The notes: generated by a model not told the origin, from the sequence alone. A stretch of DNA of 64,000 bases from Weeksellaceae bacterium (GCA_949788275.1 OX460916.1:434001-498000); one strand, 5' to 3'; shown: positions 26,121 to 34,949, numbered from the stretch's first letter. Translations and numbers: made by a program.

Positions 26121-26420
26121 ATGTATATAAACGAATTAAAAGAAAAGCCAGTTTGGCAAATGACAGGAGAGGAGCTACTACAGTTATTACAAACCGTATC
26201 TATAAAAGAGTTTAAAGAGCTCAATACTTTACAAGAAACCCAACAATCTACAAAGCGCTATGTGTATGGCATACGTGGTATAGCAGAACTACTTGGTTGT
26301 AGTATTACTACTGCTAATAAAATAAAAAAAGAAGGGCATATCAAAAAGGCGATTATACAAAGAGGTAGAAAAATCATAGTAGATGCCGACTTAGCATTAG
26401 AGCTATTCGCTAAAAAATAA
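26121..26420 (+). CDS. DUF3853-type helix-turn-helix protein (excisionase-like)
   Basis: From MYINELKEKPVWQMTGEEL (26121) the protein is 99 residues; an in-frame Met at 26073 would add 16 poorly fitting residues. The C-terminal half is an HTH: YVYGIRGIAELLGCSITTAN, then KIKKEGHIKKAIIQRGRKII and DADLALELF. This matches the DUF3853/excisionase-like proteins that precede the replication genes in Bacteroidota mobilizable elements. It probably controls excision or replication. Confidence 0.75.
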   Translation: MYINELKEKPVWQMTGEELLQLLQTVSIKEFKELNTLQETQQSTKRYVYGIRGIAELLGCSITTANKIKKEGHIKKAIIQRGRKIIVDADLALELFAKK

Positions 26421-26516
26421 AAGGGACAATTTCCGCAAATCATCCCTTAAAATCCAATTAAAGTATAACTCAATTCTTATCGAATAAAGATAAGAATTAT
26501 TAAAACATAAGTAAAT

Positions 26517-27752
26517 ATGAGCTTAGATATACCCTATATCCGAGTAGGAACTGCTTACTTCAAAATTATCGAAAAACCTTTAATATCAGGCGATAAAGTT
26601 AAAGTAATGGTGCGTTGGACTCGTGAAACGATTATATCAGATCACGGAAAGTCATACTTAGAGAACGTCCTAAAATTAGATGGATTTTGCTGTATTCCCG
26701 ACCATCTTAACTATCAACCCATCGTAGAAAACTTTTTTAATACTTATAACGAGTTAAATATGAAGTCAATAGAAGATAGTTTTAGCCAAAACGAATTAGA
26801 ACAACTGATTCCTAATTCACTACACTTTGTAAAACACATCTTTGGAAGCGAACAGTATGAATATGGTTTAGATTATCTAAAACTATTATACGAAAGACCT
26901 ACCCAAGCCTTGCCTATATTATGCCTTGTTAGCAAAGAAAGAGCGACAGGAAAAAGCTCTTTTATTAAATGGTTGAAAAACATCTTTGGACTCAATATGA
27001 CTTATATTAAAGGGGATTCTTTTGGATCCCAATTTAATTCAGATTGGGCAAGTATGTTATTAGTTGCCATAGATGAAGTATTCTTCGATAAAAAAGAGAT
27101 TACAGAGCGTTTAAAATACCTTTCAACAACCGACAAAGACAAAGTTGAAGCTAAGGGAAAAGACAGACAAGAAATAGAGTTTTTTGCCAAGTTTATTCTA
27201 TGCTCTAATAATGAGGATGATTTCATTCAGATAGACGAAGAAGAAATACGTTTTTGGATTCGAAAGATTAAGCCTATTAGAACTGAGGATGTTCATTTTG
27301 TGAAGAAGCTAACAAGTGAAGTTCCTCATTTTATCAAATATTTACTTCTACGACCTTATTACACTACACAACAAACCCGAATGTGGTTTACTCCTAAACA
27401 GATACTTACAGCATCACTTTTAAAGCTAATAAGCAAAAACAAAGTTGAAATTTCACTTTTGGAGCTTTTTAATCTATGTTTTGAAAAGATGGATGAAGAT
27501 GAAATTTATGTAGCTCCTAATGATTTACTCTTGTTATTGCGCAAGACAAACCCTAAGCTAATTATATCTGCTCGTGAAATAAGAAAAACTTTAAAGAAAT
27601 GGGATTTTGAACCTCAAAACAATACAAAATCATATCAAGGAATAGAGCTTTTATCGCATGGTGAATTCGTTAAAATAGAACGTAGAGGACGTTACTACAT
27701 CATTAAAAAAGATTTATTCTATAAAATATTTGATGCAATGATGCAAGAATAG
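26517..27752 (+). CDS. Primase-helicase family protein of the mobilizable element
   Basis: The 411-residue protein has a superfamily-3-like ATPase core: Walker A as KERATGKSSFIKWLK (about residue 142) and Walker B as MLLVAIDEVFF, then a sensor region FILCSNNEDDF. The order matches helicase-type replication proteins of Bacteroidota mobilizable elements and phages. It lies just upstream of TGATGCA iterons, which fits a replication initiator or helicase. Two iteron units lie inside its last codons. Confidence 0.78.
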   Translation: MSLDIPYIRVGTAYFKIIEKPLISGDKVKVMVRWTRETIISDHGKSYLENVLKLDGFCCIPDHLNYQPIVENFFNTYNELNMKSIEDSFSQNELEQLIPNSLHFVKHIFGSEQYEYGLDYLKLLYERPTQALPILCLVSKERATGKSSFIKWLKNIFGLNMTYIKGDSFGSQFNSDWASMLLVAIDEVFFDKKEITERLKYLSTTDKDKVEAKGKDRQEIEFFAKFILCSNNEDDFIQIDEEEIRFWIRKIKPIRTEDVHFVKKLTSEVPHFIKYLLLRPYYTTQQTRMWFTPKQILTASLLKLISKNKVEISLLELFNLCFEKMDEDEIYVAPNDLLLLLRKTNPKLIISAREIRKTLKKWDFEPQNNTKSYQGIELLSHGEFVKIERRGRYYIIKKDLFYKIFDAMMQE

Positions 27753-27940
27753 ATTAAACAACTATATATTAATTAGTTACACTGCATCAAAGTTTGCATC
27801 AAACTAAAAACACATCAATTTTGATGCAAGAGTGATGCAAGAAAAAAAATGAGTTTGATGCAGTGATGCAAGAGTGATGCAGATTATTGTTTTGATTTAT
27901 AGTTAATTAACTCATTTCTGCATCACTGCATCACAAAAAA
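27733..27940 (+). repeat. TGATGCA iterons, possible replication origin
   Basis: About nine copies of the 7-mer TGATGCA or its complement TGCATCA lie between the helicase and primase genes, and two more overlap the helicase stop region. Most are arranged in direct runs (for example GATGCAGTGATGCAAGAGTG) flanked by opposite-facing pairs on each side. An AT-rich stretch (TTTATAGTTAATTAACTCA) is included. The layout of repeated initiator boxes beside AT-rich DNA between replication genes is that of an iteron origin. The role is inferred. Confidence 0.65.
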
Positions 27941-27970
27941 CAGATTTTTAACCCGACTATTTCAAAACAT

Positions 27971-28921
27971 ATGAATTGTGAATTAGCTAAACAAATTAGT
28001 CTAACAGACTTGCTTAAAAAGTTGGGTTATACTCCGACAAAAACAACGAGAAATGATTGGTGGTATATAAGTCCACTTAGAGAGGAAAAAACAGCTTCAT
28101 TTAAAGTAAATATTGATAAAAATGTATTTTATGACCATTCTGCTGGATTTGGTGGAACAACACTTGATTTCGTAATGAAGTACAATAATTGTGATATTAA
28201 ATCAGCATTAGAGTTACTTAAAGACAATTCTTTTTCTTTTCATCAGCCAATTATTATGAGTTCTAATATTATTCAGGAACCAGCATGTAAAATCCAAGCG
28301 ATTATGCCATTAATGCACCCAAACTTGATACAATATGTCAGCAAGCGTAATCTTAATCTTAAAATGGCTGAAACTTATTGTAAAGAGGTGCATTACACCC
28401 TAAACAACAAGACTTATTACGCAGTTGGTTTTCAAAATGAGGTAGGCGGTTTTGAACTTAGAAACAAGTATGTAAAAATGTGTATTGGTAAAAAAGCAGT
28501 AACCTACTTTAACAACAAGAGTAAAAATATTGTCTTGTATGAATCTTGGAGTGATTACATCAGCTTTTTAACCCTTTATCCAAATGCTGAAAAGCAATAT
28601 GATTTTTTGATTCTTAATTCTGTATCAATGCTGAATAATGCAATAATTAAAACACCAAATAATTATTTGTACAAATGTACAAATGGGGAAGTACATAAAA
28701 ACGTAAATGTACAAATACGTAAAAGTGTAAATATGTATTTGTACAAAGAATTAAAGTATGATAAAATCATTTGTTGTTTTGATAATGACAAGGCTGGAGA
28801 AAATGCCTTTCAAAAAGTGGTACAGACATATATAGGCGCTGTTGATGGACGTAAACTGTACGAGAATCACAAAGACTTGAATGATTATTTACTAACTATT
28901 AACCGCAATGATTTGACGTGA
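27971..28921 (+). CDS. CHC2-type zinc-finger/Toprim DNA primase
   Basis: The 316-residue protein has the N-terminal primase zinc-finger region (LLKKLGYTPTKTTRNDWWYI, PLREEKTASFKVN and YDHSAGFGGTTLDFV) and a C-terminal Toprim domain with KIICCFDNDKAGENAF, where the DxD is part of the metal site. Only some CHC2 cysteines are visible, so zinc binding may be degenerate, as in many element-encoded primases. It follows the iterons and belongs with the helicase in element replication. Confidence 0.8.
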   Translation: MNCELAKQISLTDLLKKLGYTPTKTTRNDWWYISPLREEKTASFKVNIDKNVFYDHSAGFGGTTLDFVMKYNNCDIKSALELLKDNSFSFHQPIIMSSNIIQEPACKIQAIMPLMHPNLIQYVSKRNLNLKMAETYCKEVHYTLNNKTYYAVGFQNEVGGFELRNKYVKMCIGKKAVTYFNNKSKNIVLYESWSDYISFLTLYPNAEKQYDFLILNSVSMLNNAIIKTPNNYLYKCTNGEVHKNVNVQIRKSVNMYLYKELKYDKIICCFDNDKAGENAFQKVVQTYIGAVDGRKLYENHKDLNDYLLTINRNDLT

Positions 28922-28939
28922 GAATTATCGAGATGTGTC

Positions 28940-28990
28940 TTTGTCCTTACAAATTGGAAATTTGACAGCCAAAGACCACTCGTTTTTCTC
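28940..28990 (+). promoter_or_regulatory. Candidate oriT upstream of the mobilization genes
   Basis: CAAATT at 28950-28955 pairs with AATTTG at 28959-28964 around 3 bases. The hairpin lies about 40 bases before the MobC-like gene, the usual place of an oriT nick region. No nick site is recognisable. Confidence 0.3.
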
Positions 28991-29004
28991 CCGAAGGTCG
29001 CAAA

Positions 29005-29316
29005 ATGGGTAAGACGATGAAAAAAACAAAGAAGATAGAATTTAGAGTTACCCTTACAGAAGCTCTAATCATAAAAAACAAAGCAGAAAAAGTAGGTTGT
29101 AGCGTTTCGGAATACATCCGAAACACCGCACTTAACTATTCTTTAGCGTATAAATTAACTCCTGAAGAAGTAGAAGTTTATAAACTACTGAACAAATACG
29201 CTGATAATTTTAGGCGAATAAGCAACCTTTTTAAGCTTGGCGATACAACAGGAGTTAAACAGCACACTATTGAAACAGCTAATCTAATTCGGACTCACTT
29301 ACAAAAACTACTGTAA
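29005..29316 (+). CDS. MobC-type relaxosome accessory protein
   Basis: A 103-residue basic protein with a ribbon-helix-helix N-terminus (IEFRVTLTEALIIKNKAEKV, then GCSVSEYIRNTALN). This is the MobC/bacterial mobilization protein fold, which binds oriT and assists the relaxase. It is followed 2 bases later by the relaxase gene, which supports the assignment. A second Met at codon 5 is an alternative start. Confidence 0.82.
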   Translation: MGKTMKKTKKIEFRVTLTEALIIKNKAEKVGCSVSEYIRNTALNYSLAYKLTPEEVEVYKLLNKYADNFRRISNLFKLGDTTGVKQHTIETANLIRTHLQKLL

Positions 29317-29318
29317 TT

Positions 29319-30233
29319 ATGATAGCTAAAGCAAAATCTTGTGTTGGTGGTACAGCACTGTTTAATTACGTGATTGATGCTAAGAAAGGATATGAACTAT
29401 TGAGAAATAATCTTTCGGGGGTAACTCCGAAAGATATGTTTCAAACAATGCAAATATTACAAAATCAAAACAGCAGATGTAAAAATAATACCATATCGGC
29501 AGTTATATCTCCAACCATTGCAGATAGTCAAAAGATGAGTGATAGAGATTTAAGGGCATTAGCAGTTGAGTTTTTACTTGGTTTACAAATCGATCCTACC
29601 AAAGCTCAAAATATCGCCTTTGTTCATACAGAAAAAGAACACAAGCATATTCACATCATTGCTAATCGCATAGATGAAAACGGAAAGGCTCTAAAGGATA
29701 ATTACATTGGTTTTGAAGCTCAAAGAGTAGCTCACGAAATAGCACTTAAATACGGATGGACTTCTATAAGACAAGAAAATAAGAATAAGAATCAAAGAGC
29801 TAACAATACTAATTTAATTGCTAAAAACGCTATTAAATTAGCTCATAGAGAAGCTTTAAAGCAGAAACCGAAAGATTTACAAGAGTACATTCATTTAATG
29901 CTCGAAAAAGAAATTGAGATTAAGCCTACCATTAATAAACAAGGTAATATTCAAGGGTATCGTTTTATTCATTTACCAACTAATACAAACCTAAAAGCAA
30001 GTGAAGTTGACCGAAATATGAAGCTCAATGACTTATTTAAAAATACAGCAAGTACAGAGTCTAAAGATGAAGTAAACAAATTATTTATGAGTCAAGAACA
30101 ATTCGAACCACAAATGCAGAATTGGAAAACAGATGTGTCTGTTTTATTTAGTATGCTATCTGTTTTACAGTTTGGTGGTAACGATGAAGATGATGAACAG
30201 AAAAAACGCAAACGAAGAGCACTAAAAAGATAA
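29319..30233 (+). CDS. Relaxase/mobilization nuclease
   Basis: The 304-residue protein starts MIAKAKSCVGGTALFNYVI and has the three-histidine metal motif HKHIHIIANR (about residue 107) preceded by AQNIAFVHTEKEH, the hallmark of MobP-type relaxases. These nick oriT through a tyrosine; candidate tyrosines lie early in the sequence. The C-terminal tail is basic (KKRKRRALKR). It sits between the MobC-like gene and a membrane coiled-coil gene, so it makes the element mobilizable. No type IV secretion genes are present, so transfer would need a helper. Confidence 0.85.
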   Translation: MIAKAKSCVGGTALFNYVIDAKKGYELLRNNLSGVTPKDMFQTMQILQNQNSRCKNNTISAVISPTIADSQKMSDRDLRALAVEFLLGLQIDPTKAQNIAFVHTEKEHKHIHIIANRIDENGKALKDNYIGFEAQRVAHEIALKYGWTSIRQENKNKNQRANNTNLIAKNAIKLAHREALKQKPKDLQEYIHLMLEKEIEIKPTINKQGNIQGYRFIHLPTNTNLKASEVDRNMKLNDLFKNTASTESKDEVNKLFMSQEQFEPQMQNWKTDVSVLFSMLSVLQFGGNDEDDEQKKRKRRALKR

Positions 30234-30236
30234 ACT

Positions 30237-30725
30237 ATGGCAAAGAACCAACCTAAGCTTACAGATATGACTGAATTATTACTTCAACAAGTCATACAAT
30301 TAGAGCAAACAATTAAACAAAGTGAAAAAACTCATTTAGATACTATCAAAGAATTGAGTAATATCAAAGTAACAGTAAATGTTGCTGAACTCAGACAGAT
30401 AGAAAAAGAACAACGACAACAATTACAGAATGACTTTGACGAGTTTCATCGAGAGATAACAAAAAATAATGAGGAGCTTTTAAAAGTTCATAAGGCTGTT
30501 AGCTCTAAAAGATTACTTTACTTGATTACATTAAACGTTTTCCTTCTTTTTGCAACAGGTTTTTTAATGTATGTAGCTGTTAAAAACACTATTGATAAAT
30601 CCCAGTATGAGCGTTTAGCAAATGAAAAAGAACAATTAATAAATCAACTAGAAAATATAAATCAGTTTTTTGTTGAAAATCCTAAAACAGCCAAGTTTTT
30701 CAAAGAATGGAAAAAAAAGGAATAA
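30237..30725 (+). CDS. Coiled-coil membrane protein of the mobilization operon
   Basis: The 162-residue protein has an N-terminal coiled coil (ELLLQQVIQLEQTIKQSEKT), one membrane segment (LITLNVFLLFATGFLMYVAV) and a short coiled-coil tail. It starts 3 bases after the relaxase stop, so it is part of the mob operon. Similar proteins follow relaxase genes in many Bacteroidota mobilizable elements; the function is unknown. Confidence 0.65.
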   Translation: MAKNQPKLTDMTELLLQQVIQLEQTIKQSEKTHLDTIKELSNIKVTVNVAELRQIEKEQRQQLQNDFDEFHREITKNNEELLKVHKAVSSKRLLYLITLNVFLLFATGFLMYVAVKNTIDKSQYERLANEKEQLINQLENINQFFVENPKTAKFFKEWKKKE

Positions 30726-30826
30726 ATGTTAATCAAAGTTATTTCCGTGAAATTTTTAGAGCTGTGAAGGCTCAAAATTTCACAGAACAACTTTGTAAAA
30801 TATGTTCATGCTATTTTAAAAGATTT

Positions 30827-30953
30827 GCTAACGTTTTGCGTAGTGGCGGATTTCGAAGACAAATCTTTCAATTTTGCACTAAAGTTCAATTGAAAAACTG
30901 AACTTGAAATTAGCACCAAAACCCGCCATTACGCGAACCCGTTGTTTTGTTAT
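30827..30953. repeat. attC-like palindromic site
   Basis: TGCTAACGTTTTGCGTAGTG near 30828 pairs with CATTACGCGAACCCGTTG near 30926. The inner arms include AAGTTCAATTGAAAAACTGA. It directly follows the stop of the restriction endonuclease gene. Confidence 0.6.
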
Positions 30954-30961
30954 AGTATATT

Positions 30962-32065
30962 CTATTTCAAGTATTTATCTATTAGTTCGTTCCACTTTTG
31001 CTTATGTATTTTTTTTATTTCATCGTCGTTTTGAACCAATTTATTATAGTTCCCAATAAACTCGTCTAATGAAGTAATCAAACGCAAATAATATTTTATT
31101 GTTGGCAAAAGTCCGTTGATAATAATTTGACAACCATGTACCTTTTTTAGGTCGTCTATTAAACTCGCAACTTCTAATTTGTCAGTTTCTTTGATGCCGA
31201 TGTAAGACAAAATATAATATCTGTCTGGGTTATAACGTGCAATTTTTTCAATTGCAATTCTTACCATTGTTGCGTCAATTGCTTTGTCTAATTTGATTTC
31301 AATTGCTTCAAATAAGGTTTTCTTTTTGAAAATTTCTATGTCGCCTGCTGATTTTGAAGTTCTGTCTGATGCAGTATGGCTTCCCATTTCTGCCAAAGTA
31401 CAGTCTTTGTATCTTCCCATTTCGTTAATTAAACTTTTGTAGATAGCAAAGAATGCCAAAACAGGAAGTTTTGAGCCTCCGTGAGTGTCATATTTTGTTC
31501 TAAAATGTTCGTCTAATGCTAAAATGATTTTTTCAATTGTTAGTTTTTCGGGATTATCTAATGGAATAATATCTACAATTGCATCATTTTTTGAGTTTAC
31601 CGCTTCGTTTAATAGTAACCGAAGTACGTTTGTTGCTGATTTCGGATTTTTTTCAACAAAGTCAAGAACATTTAAAAATGCTTCTTTTACTACTTTGTTG
31701 CTAATTTTTCCATTATAATCCAAGTTATACGGATATGGTTGTTCTAATGAGCGGGTAAGCCAACCGCTTTCCGCCATAGAAGGCAAACCGAGTACTTTTA
31801 GAGTTGGTGTAATGTGAACTGTGTCAATTGACCGACCCGAAAAACCACCTTTCATACTTGTTTGATGCTTTCTAATGTCTTGTTTTGGGTCAATTATTTT
31901 GTGAGTAATCAATGTAATTAAAACAGTAAAAACACCTTTTTGGGTGTTGATTTTTTCTCCAATAGATTTGATGAAATCTTTAGTTTCTTTGTTTACGTCT
32001 TTAATATTGGTAACTATGGAAGAGAGATTGTAAATCTCCAACAACTTGTCTTTGTGGTTCATCAA
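30962..32065 (-). CDS. Type II restriction endonuclease (SacI-like features)
   Basis: The 367-residue protein has a PD-(D/E)XK nuclease core: SAGDIEIFKKKTLFEAIEIK (Asp, then Glu-Ile-Lys) around residues 240-260, preceded by LAEMGSHTASDRTSKS, a combination I associate with SacI-type enzymes. It overlaps the methyltransferase gene by 65 bases in another frame; the Met at 32062 is an equally good start. Its neighbours, a cytosine-C5 methyltransferase and an XRE controller gene, make it the nuclease of a type II restriction-modification system. The recognition sequence is unknown. Confidence 0.75.
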   Translation of the reverse strand: MMNHKDKLLEIYNLSSIVTNIKDVNKETKDFIKSIGEKINTQKGVFTVLITLITHKIIDPKQDIRKHQTSMKGGFSGRSIDTVHITPTLKVLGLPSMAESGWLTRSLEQPYPYNLDYNGKISNKVVKEAFLNVLDFVEKNPKSATNVLRLLLNEAVNSKNDAIVDIIPLDNPEKLTIEKIILALDEHFRTKYDTHGGSKLPVLAFFAIYKSLINEMGRYKDCTLAEMGSHTASDRTSKSAGDIEIFKKKTLFEAIEIKLDKAIDATMVRIAIEKIARYNPDRYYILSYIGIKETDKLEVASLIDDLKKVHGCQIIINGLLPTIKYYLRLITSLDEFIGNYNKLVQNDDEIKKIHKQKWNELIDKYLK

Positions 32066-33041
32066 TAAATAATTTTTGTTCGTTTATACTTTCGGCAATT
32101 GCTCTAATAACTGGAATTGCAACAGAGTTACCAATTTGCTTATATTGTTCACCAACATTTGAATGTCGTATAAAATCGGGATGAAAGCCCATTATTTTAT
32201 AGCATTCATTAATTGTTAGTTTTCTAACTGCATCTAATTCTGGAATATAAATAAAAAATCTACCTGCTGTTTCTTGCGATGGAATTGTTGGGTGTGTGCC
32301 GTCAATTGAATAAATTCTATTAGGTTGTCTATGAACTCTTGAAAGGTGTTCAGTGTTTTCTCTAATGCCATTTTTCCAAGTATTTTTATTTCTGTAACCA
32401 ACGAAAATCAAACCACTTTCTTGCTTTTTTGGTTCGTCAATTAATGTATATTCTGATTTTTCTAAAAATTCGAAATTTCCCTCTTTGTCCAAAAAGTCTC
32501 TTAAAATAACTTTCTTTTTCTTTATGAGTTTTGCAAAGTCAAAATAATGATTTTTTGTAGCAATGATAAATATTCTTTCTCTATTTTGTGGAAGTCCGAA
32601 ATCTTTAGCGTTCAAAATTTTATGAGTTACATTATAACCTAAATCCATTAATGCTTTTAATATTACTGTAAAAGTTCTGCCTTTATCGTGATGAATTAAA
32701 TGTTTTACATTTTCTAAAACAACAACACTTGGCTGTTTTTTGTCTATAATTTGGCAAATATCAAAAAATAGAGTTCCTCTGGTATCTTCAAAACCCATTT
32801 TTTTGCCTGAAATACTGAAAGGTTGGCAGGGAAAACCACCCAATAAAATATCGAAATCTGGAATGTCTGTTGGGTTAATTTTGGTAATATCTCCAAAAGG
32901 TTTGTCGCCAAAGTTTGTTTCGTAAACTTGTTGGCATTGTGGATTTATTTCAGATGTGAATACACATTTGAAACCTGCATCTTCAAAGCCCTTTCTAAAA
33001 CCACCAATTCCTGCGAATAAGTCTATAAATTTATATTGCAT
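32001..33041 (-). CDS. DNA (cytosine-5-)-methyltransferase
   Basis: All main motifs of the cytosine-C5 methyltransferases are visible in the 346 residues: motif I FIDLFAGIGGFRKGFEDAGF, motif IV GGFPCQPFSISG with the catalytic Cys, VVLENVKHL, FGLPQNRERIFIIA and the final GEQYKQIGNSVAIP. It modifies the site cut by the downstream nuclease, from which it is inseparable by a 65-base overlap. It overlaps the controller gene by 11 bases. Cofactor is S-adenosylmethionine. Confidence 0.93.
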   Translation of the reverse strand: MQYKFIDLFAGIGGFRKGFEDAGFKCVFTSEINPQCQQVYETNFGDKPFGDITKINPTDIPDFDILLGGFPCQPFSISGKKMGFEDTRGTLFFDICQIIDKKQPSVVVLENVKHLIHHDKGRTFTVILKALMDLGYNVTHKILNAKDFGLPQNRERIFIIATKNHYFDFAKLIKKKKVILRDFLDKEGNFEFLEKSEYTLIDEPKKQESGLIFVGYRNKNTWKNGIRENTEHLSRVHRQPNRIYSIDGTHPTIPSQETAGRFFIYIPELDAVRKLTINECYKIMGFHPDFIRHSNVGEQYKQIGNSVAIPVIRAIAESINEQKLFIDEPQRQVVGDLQSLFHSYQY

Positions 33042-33339
33042 CTTGATTTGATTTTTGATTTTTGATTTTTTCTTCTGCTACGATTAAAATATCATTAGCA
33101 TAATCAACGTCTTTCAGTTCATAAATTATTTTGTCTGAAAACCACTCAATTAATAAGTCTTGTTTGGATAAACTGTAAAAGTCTGCAAGTTTTATAAGTT
33201 GTTCCTTTGTCGGCTTACGTTCTCCCTTTTCAAATTTACTAATCAAAGATTGGTCAATGTCAAGTTCAGAAGCAACTTTACGCAAGATGAGTTTTTTCTC
33301 TTCACGTGCCGACTTTAGTATTTTGCTTAAATTACTCAT
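33031..33339 (-). CDS. XRE-family controller (C) protein of the R-M system
   Basis: A 102-residue protein with one XRE helix-turn-helix: LKSAREEKKLILRKVASELD, then IDQSLISKFEKGERKPT. It overlaps the methyltransferase gene by 11 bases. Its position upstream of the methyltransferase and nuclease fits a C protein, which times nuclease production after establishment in a new host. The C-terminal tail is somewhat longer than minimal C proteins. Confidence 0.82.
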   Translation of the reverse strand: MSNLSKILKSAREEKKLILRKVASELDIDQSLISKFEKGERKPTKEQLIKLADFYSLSKQDLLIEWFSDKIIYELKDVDYANDILIVAEEKIKNQKSNQDAI

Positions 33340-33378
33340 TTGGACAAATTAATTTTAGACTAATGAAGTCCAAAAGTA
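33339..33378 (-). promoter_or_regulatory. Candidate operator/promoter of the R-M operon
   Basis: TTTGGAC (33339-33345) and GTCCAAA (33368-33374) are inverted arms separated by 22 bases immediately upstream of the controller gene. Read on the minus strand, TACTTTTG (33371-33378) matches the TAnnTTTG promoter box and overlaps the right arm. This layout would let the controller repress its own promoter. Confidence 0.45.
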
Positions 33379-33471
33379 CAACTTTATTCTTATTTTGAGT
33401 TAAAAAGTTCATGTTTTTTCGGATCAATAACAAAAGTTGGGGAGGAAGTTGTAAAATAATATCTTTGTGTT

Positions 33472-33825
33472 ATGATGGATAGCACAGAAATATTAAAACT
33501 GATTCTCCCAGAGTACTTGGTAGAACACTTTAATATCAGGAAAGTTGAAGAATTAAATAGTCGTTTAGATATCTACTTCGAAGAAAAGAACGATTATGGT
33601 AATCAACTTAAAGATAGACAACTAATTTCAAAAGGATTTTATCCGATGGCTGTCATTGAAGATTTTCCATTGCGTGGAAAATCAGTAAAACTGCATGTTC
33701 AACGCCGTCGGTGGACAGATAAACAAACTGGAGAAATAATTGCTAGAGATTGGAATGTAATTGCTGAAGGAACCCGAATGACTAAAGAGTTTTCGGAGTT
33801 CTTAAAAAAAATTAGCCGATACTAA
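33472..33825 (+). CDS. ISAon1-type transposase N-terminal part
   Basis: The 117-residue frame has a DNA-binding zinc-free N-terminal region (EILKLILPEYLVEHFNI, then VKLHVQRRRWTDKQTGEI). It ends at an A8 tract at about 33812. Reading one base ahead there continues smoothly into the catalytic frame (LADTKILSCKVIGEL), so the intact product is probably a fusion made by +1 frameshifting or transcriptional slippage. The separate N-terminal protein may also be made. Confidence 0.75.
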   Translation: MMDSTEILKLILPEYLVEHFNIRKVEELNSRLDIYFEEKNDYGNQLKDRQLISKGFYPMAVIEDFPLRGKSVKLHVQRRRWTDKQTGEIIARDWNVIAEGTRMTKEFSEFLKKISRY

Positions 33826-33952
33826 AATACTTAGCTGTAAGGTAATAGGAGAACTGTTTGGTGTTGATGGAAAGAAATTTCAACGCCAATACAAAAACAA
33901 AACCAGTGAATTTAAGTCTTGGAATCAACGTGATCACGCTAAAGATTGGTTA

Positions 33953-34798
33953 TTGTATCCCGAAAACATAACGGAAAAGCTATCAATAGATGAAGTCTGT
34001 TTGTCTAAAGGAGAATTATACACCATTGTCACCTCTAAAGCGGGTAAAGGCAAGAAAAACACTATTGTTGCTATTGTAAAAGGAACAAAGTCTGAAACCG
34101 TTGTAGAACATTTATCAAAACTACCTAAATCTCTTAGAAACAAAGTCAAAGAAATAACCCTTGACATGGCTGGTTCTATGAAACAAATAGCAAAAAGATG
34201 TTTCGTAAACGCTGCACAAGTTATCGATCGTTTTCACGTGCAAAAACTTGCTAGCGAAGCACTTCAGAATATTAGAATTAAACATCGTTGGATTGAAATG
34301 GACAATGAAAATAATGCCATCATTGATTCTAAAGCTAAAAATAAAACCTTTTCCCCTGATATCTTATCTAATGGAGATACAAAAAAACAATTATTAGCCC
34401 GATCTAGACATTTACTATACAAAAGTCCTAATAACTGGACAACAAACCAACAAGATAGAGCTAAATTATTGTTTGAATTATATCCAGAAATAGAACAAGC
34501 ATATGACTTAACAAACAAGTTAAGAGCGATATATAATCAACTTATTCCAAAAGAAGTCGCTATGACCAAACTTGCCTATTGGTTCAATCAAGTAGAAAAC
34601 ACGAACCTTAAACAATTTAATACTGTAACTAAAACCTTTATGTTACACTACGCGGATATATTGAACTACTTCAAGGATAGAAGTACCAATGCATCTGCGG
34701 AATCCTTTAATGCTAAAATAAAATACTTCAGAATGATGTATAGAGGAGTAAGAGACAGAAGTTTTTTCTTGTTCAGATTGGCAAAACTTTTTGCCTAG
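33953..34798 (+). CDS. ISL3-type transposase catalytic part
   Basis: The 281-residue frame has the DDE catalytic residues of ISL3 transposases: Asp in SIDEVCLSKGELY, Asp in EITLDMAGSMKQIAK, and Glu in NASAESFNAKIK. The open frame extends about 43 codons upstream of the first Met (to roughly 33824) with clear homology-like sequence, so the true start is probably by fusion with the preceding frame. Stop is 1-2 bases from the right inverted repeat. Confidence 0.82.
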   Translation: MYPENITEKLSIDEVCLSKGELYTIVTSKAGKGKKNTIVAIVKGTKSETVVEHLSKLPKSLRNKVKEITLDMAGSMKQIAKRCFVNAAQVIDRFHVQKLASEALQNIRIKHRWIEMDNENNAIIDSKAKNKTFSPDILSNGDTKKQLLARSRHLLYKSPNNWTTNQQDRAKLLFELYPEIEQAYDLTNKLRAIYNQLIPKEVAMTKLAYWFNQVENTNLKQFNTVTKTFMLHYADILNYFKDRSTNASAESFNAKIKYFRMMYRGVRDRSFFLFRLAKLFA

Positions 34799-34865
34799 TC
34801 CCCAACTTTTGTAACTGATCCGTTTTTTCTGTCGGTCATTTTCTATGAGGCTGCTCGTTGCATTG

Positions 34866-34946
34866 GGTATAACATTGTTTTTTTTTCGAAATACAGTAGA
34901 TCGAAGTTTCGTAAAACAACGCCTATATCCGCATTTCGTTAAAGGT
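34866..34946 (+). repeat. Recombination-site copy 4 (attI-like)
   Basis: TATAACATTGTT followed by GAAGTTTCGTAAAACAACG and CGCATTTCGTTAAA matches the sites at 11103 and 22015. It runs straight into the integrase C-terminal relic, so about 700 bases present in the longer copy are deleted. Confidence 0.6.
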
Positions 34947-34949
34947 TTA

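Larger units (their letters stand above)
33420..34822 (+). mobile_element. ISL3/ISAon1-type insertion sequence
   Basis: Terminal inverted repeats begin CGGATCA and end AAAAGTTGGGGA, at 33420-33443 and 34799-34822, matching at 22 of 24 positions. Between them lie the two transposase reading frames. T-runs flank both ends, so a target duplication cannot be read with certainty. The element is inserted between the restriction-modification genes and the third recombination site. Confidence 0.85.

Noticed and set aside
27733-27940. TGATGCA repeats as a CRISPR or microsatellite.
   Set aside because: The boxes are 7 bases, in both orientations and irregularly spaced between replication genes, which is iteron-like.
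33825-33953. A gap between two independent transposase genes.
   Set aside because: The intervening frame continues the catalytic domain; the two are parts of one protein made by a frame change.
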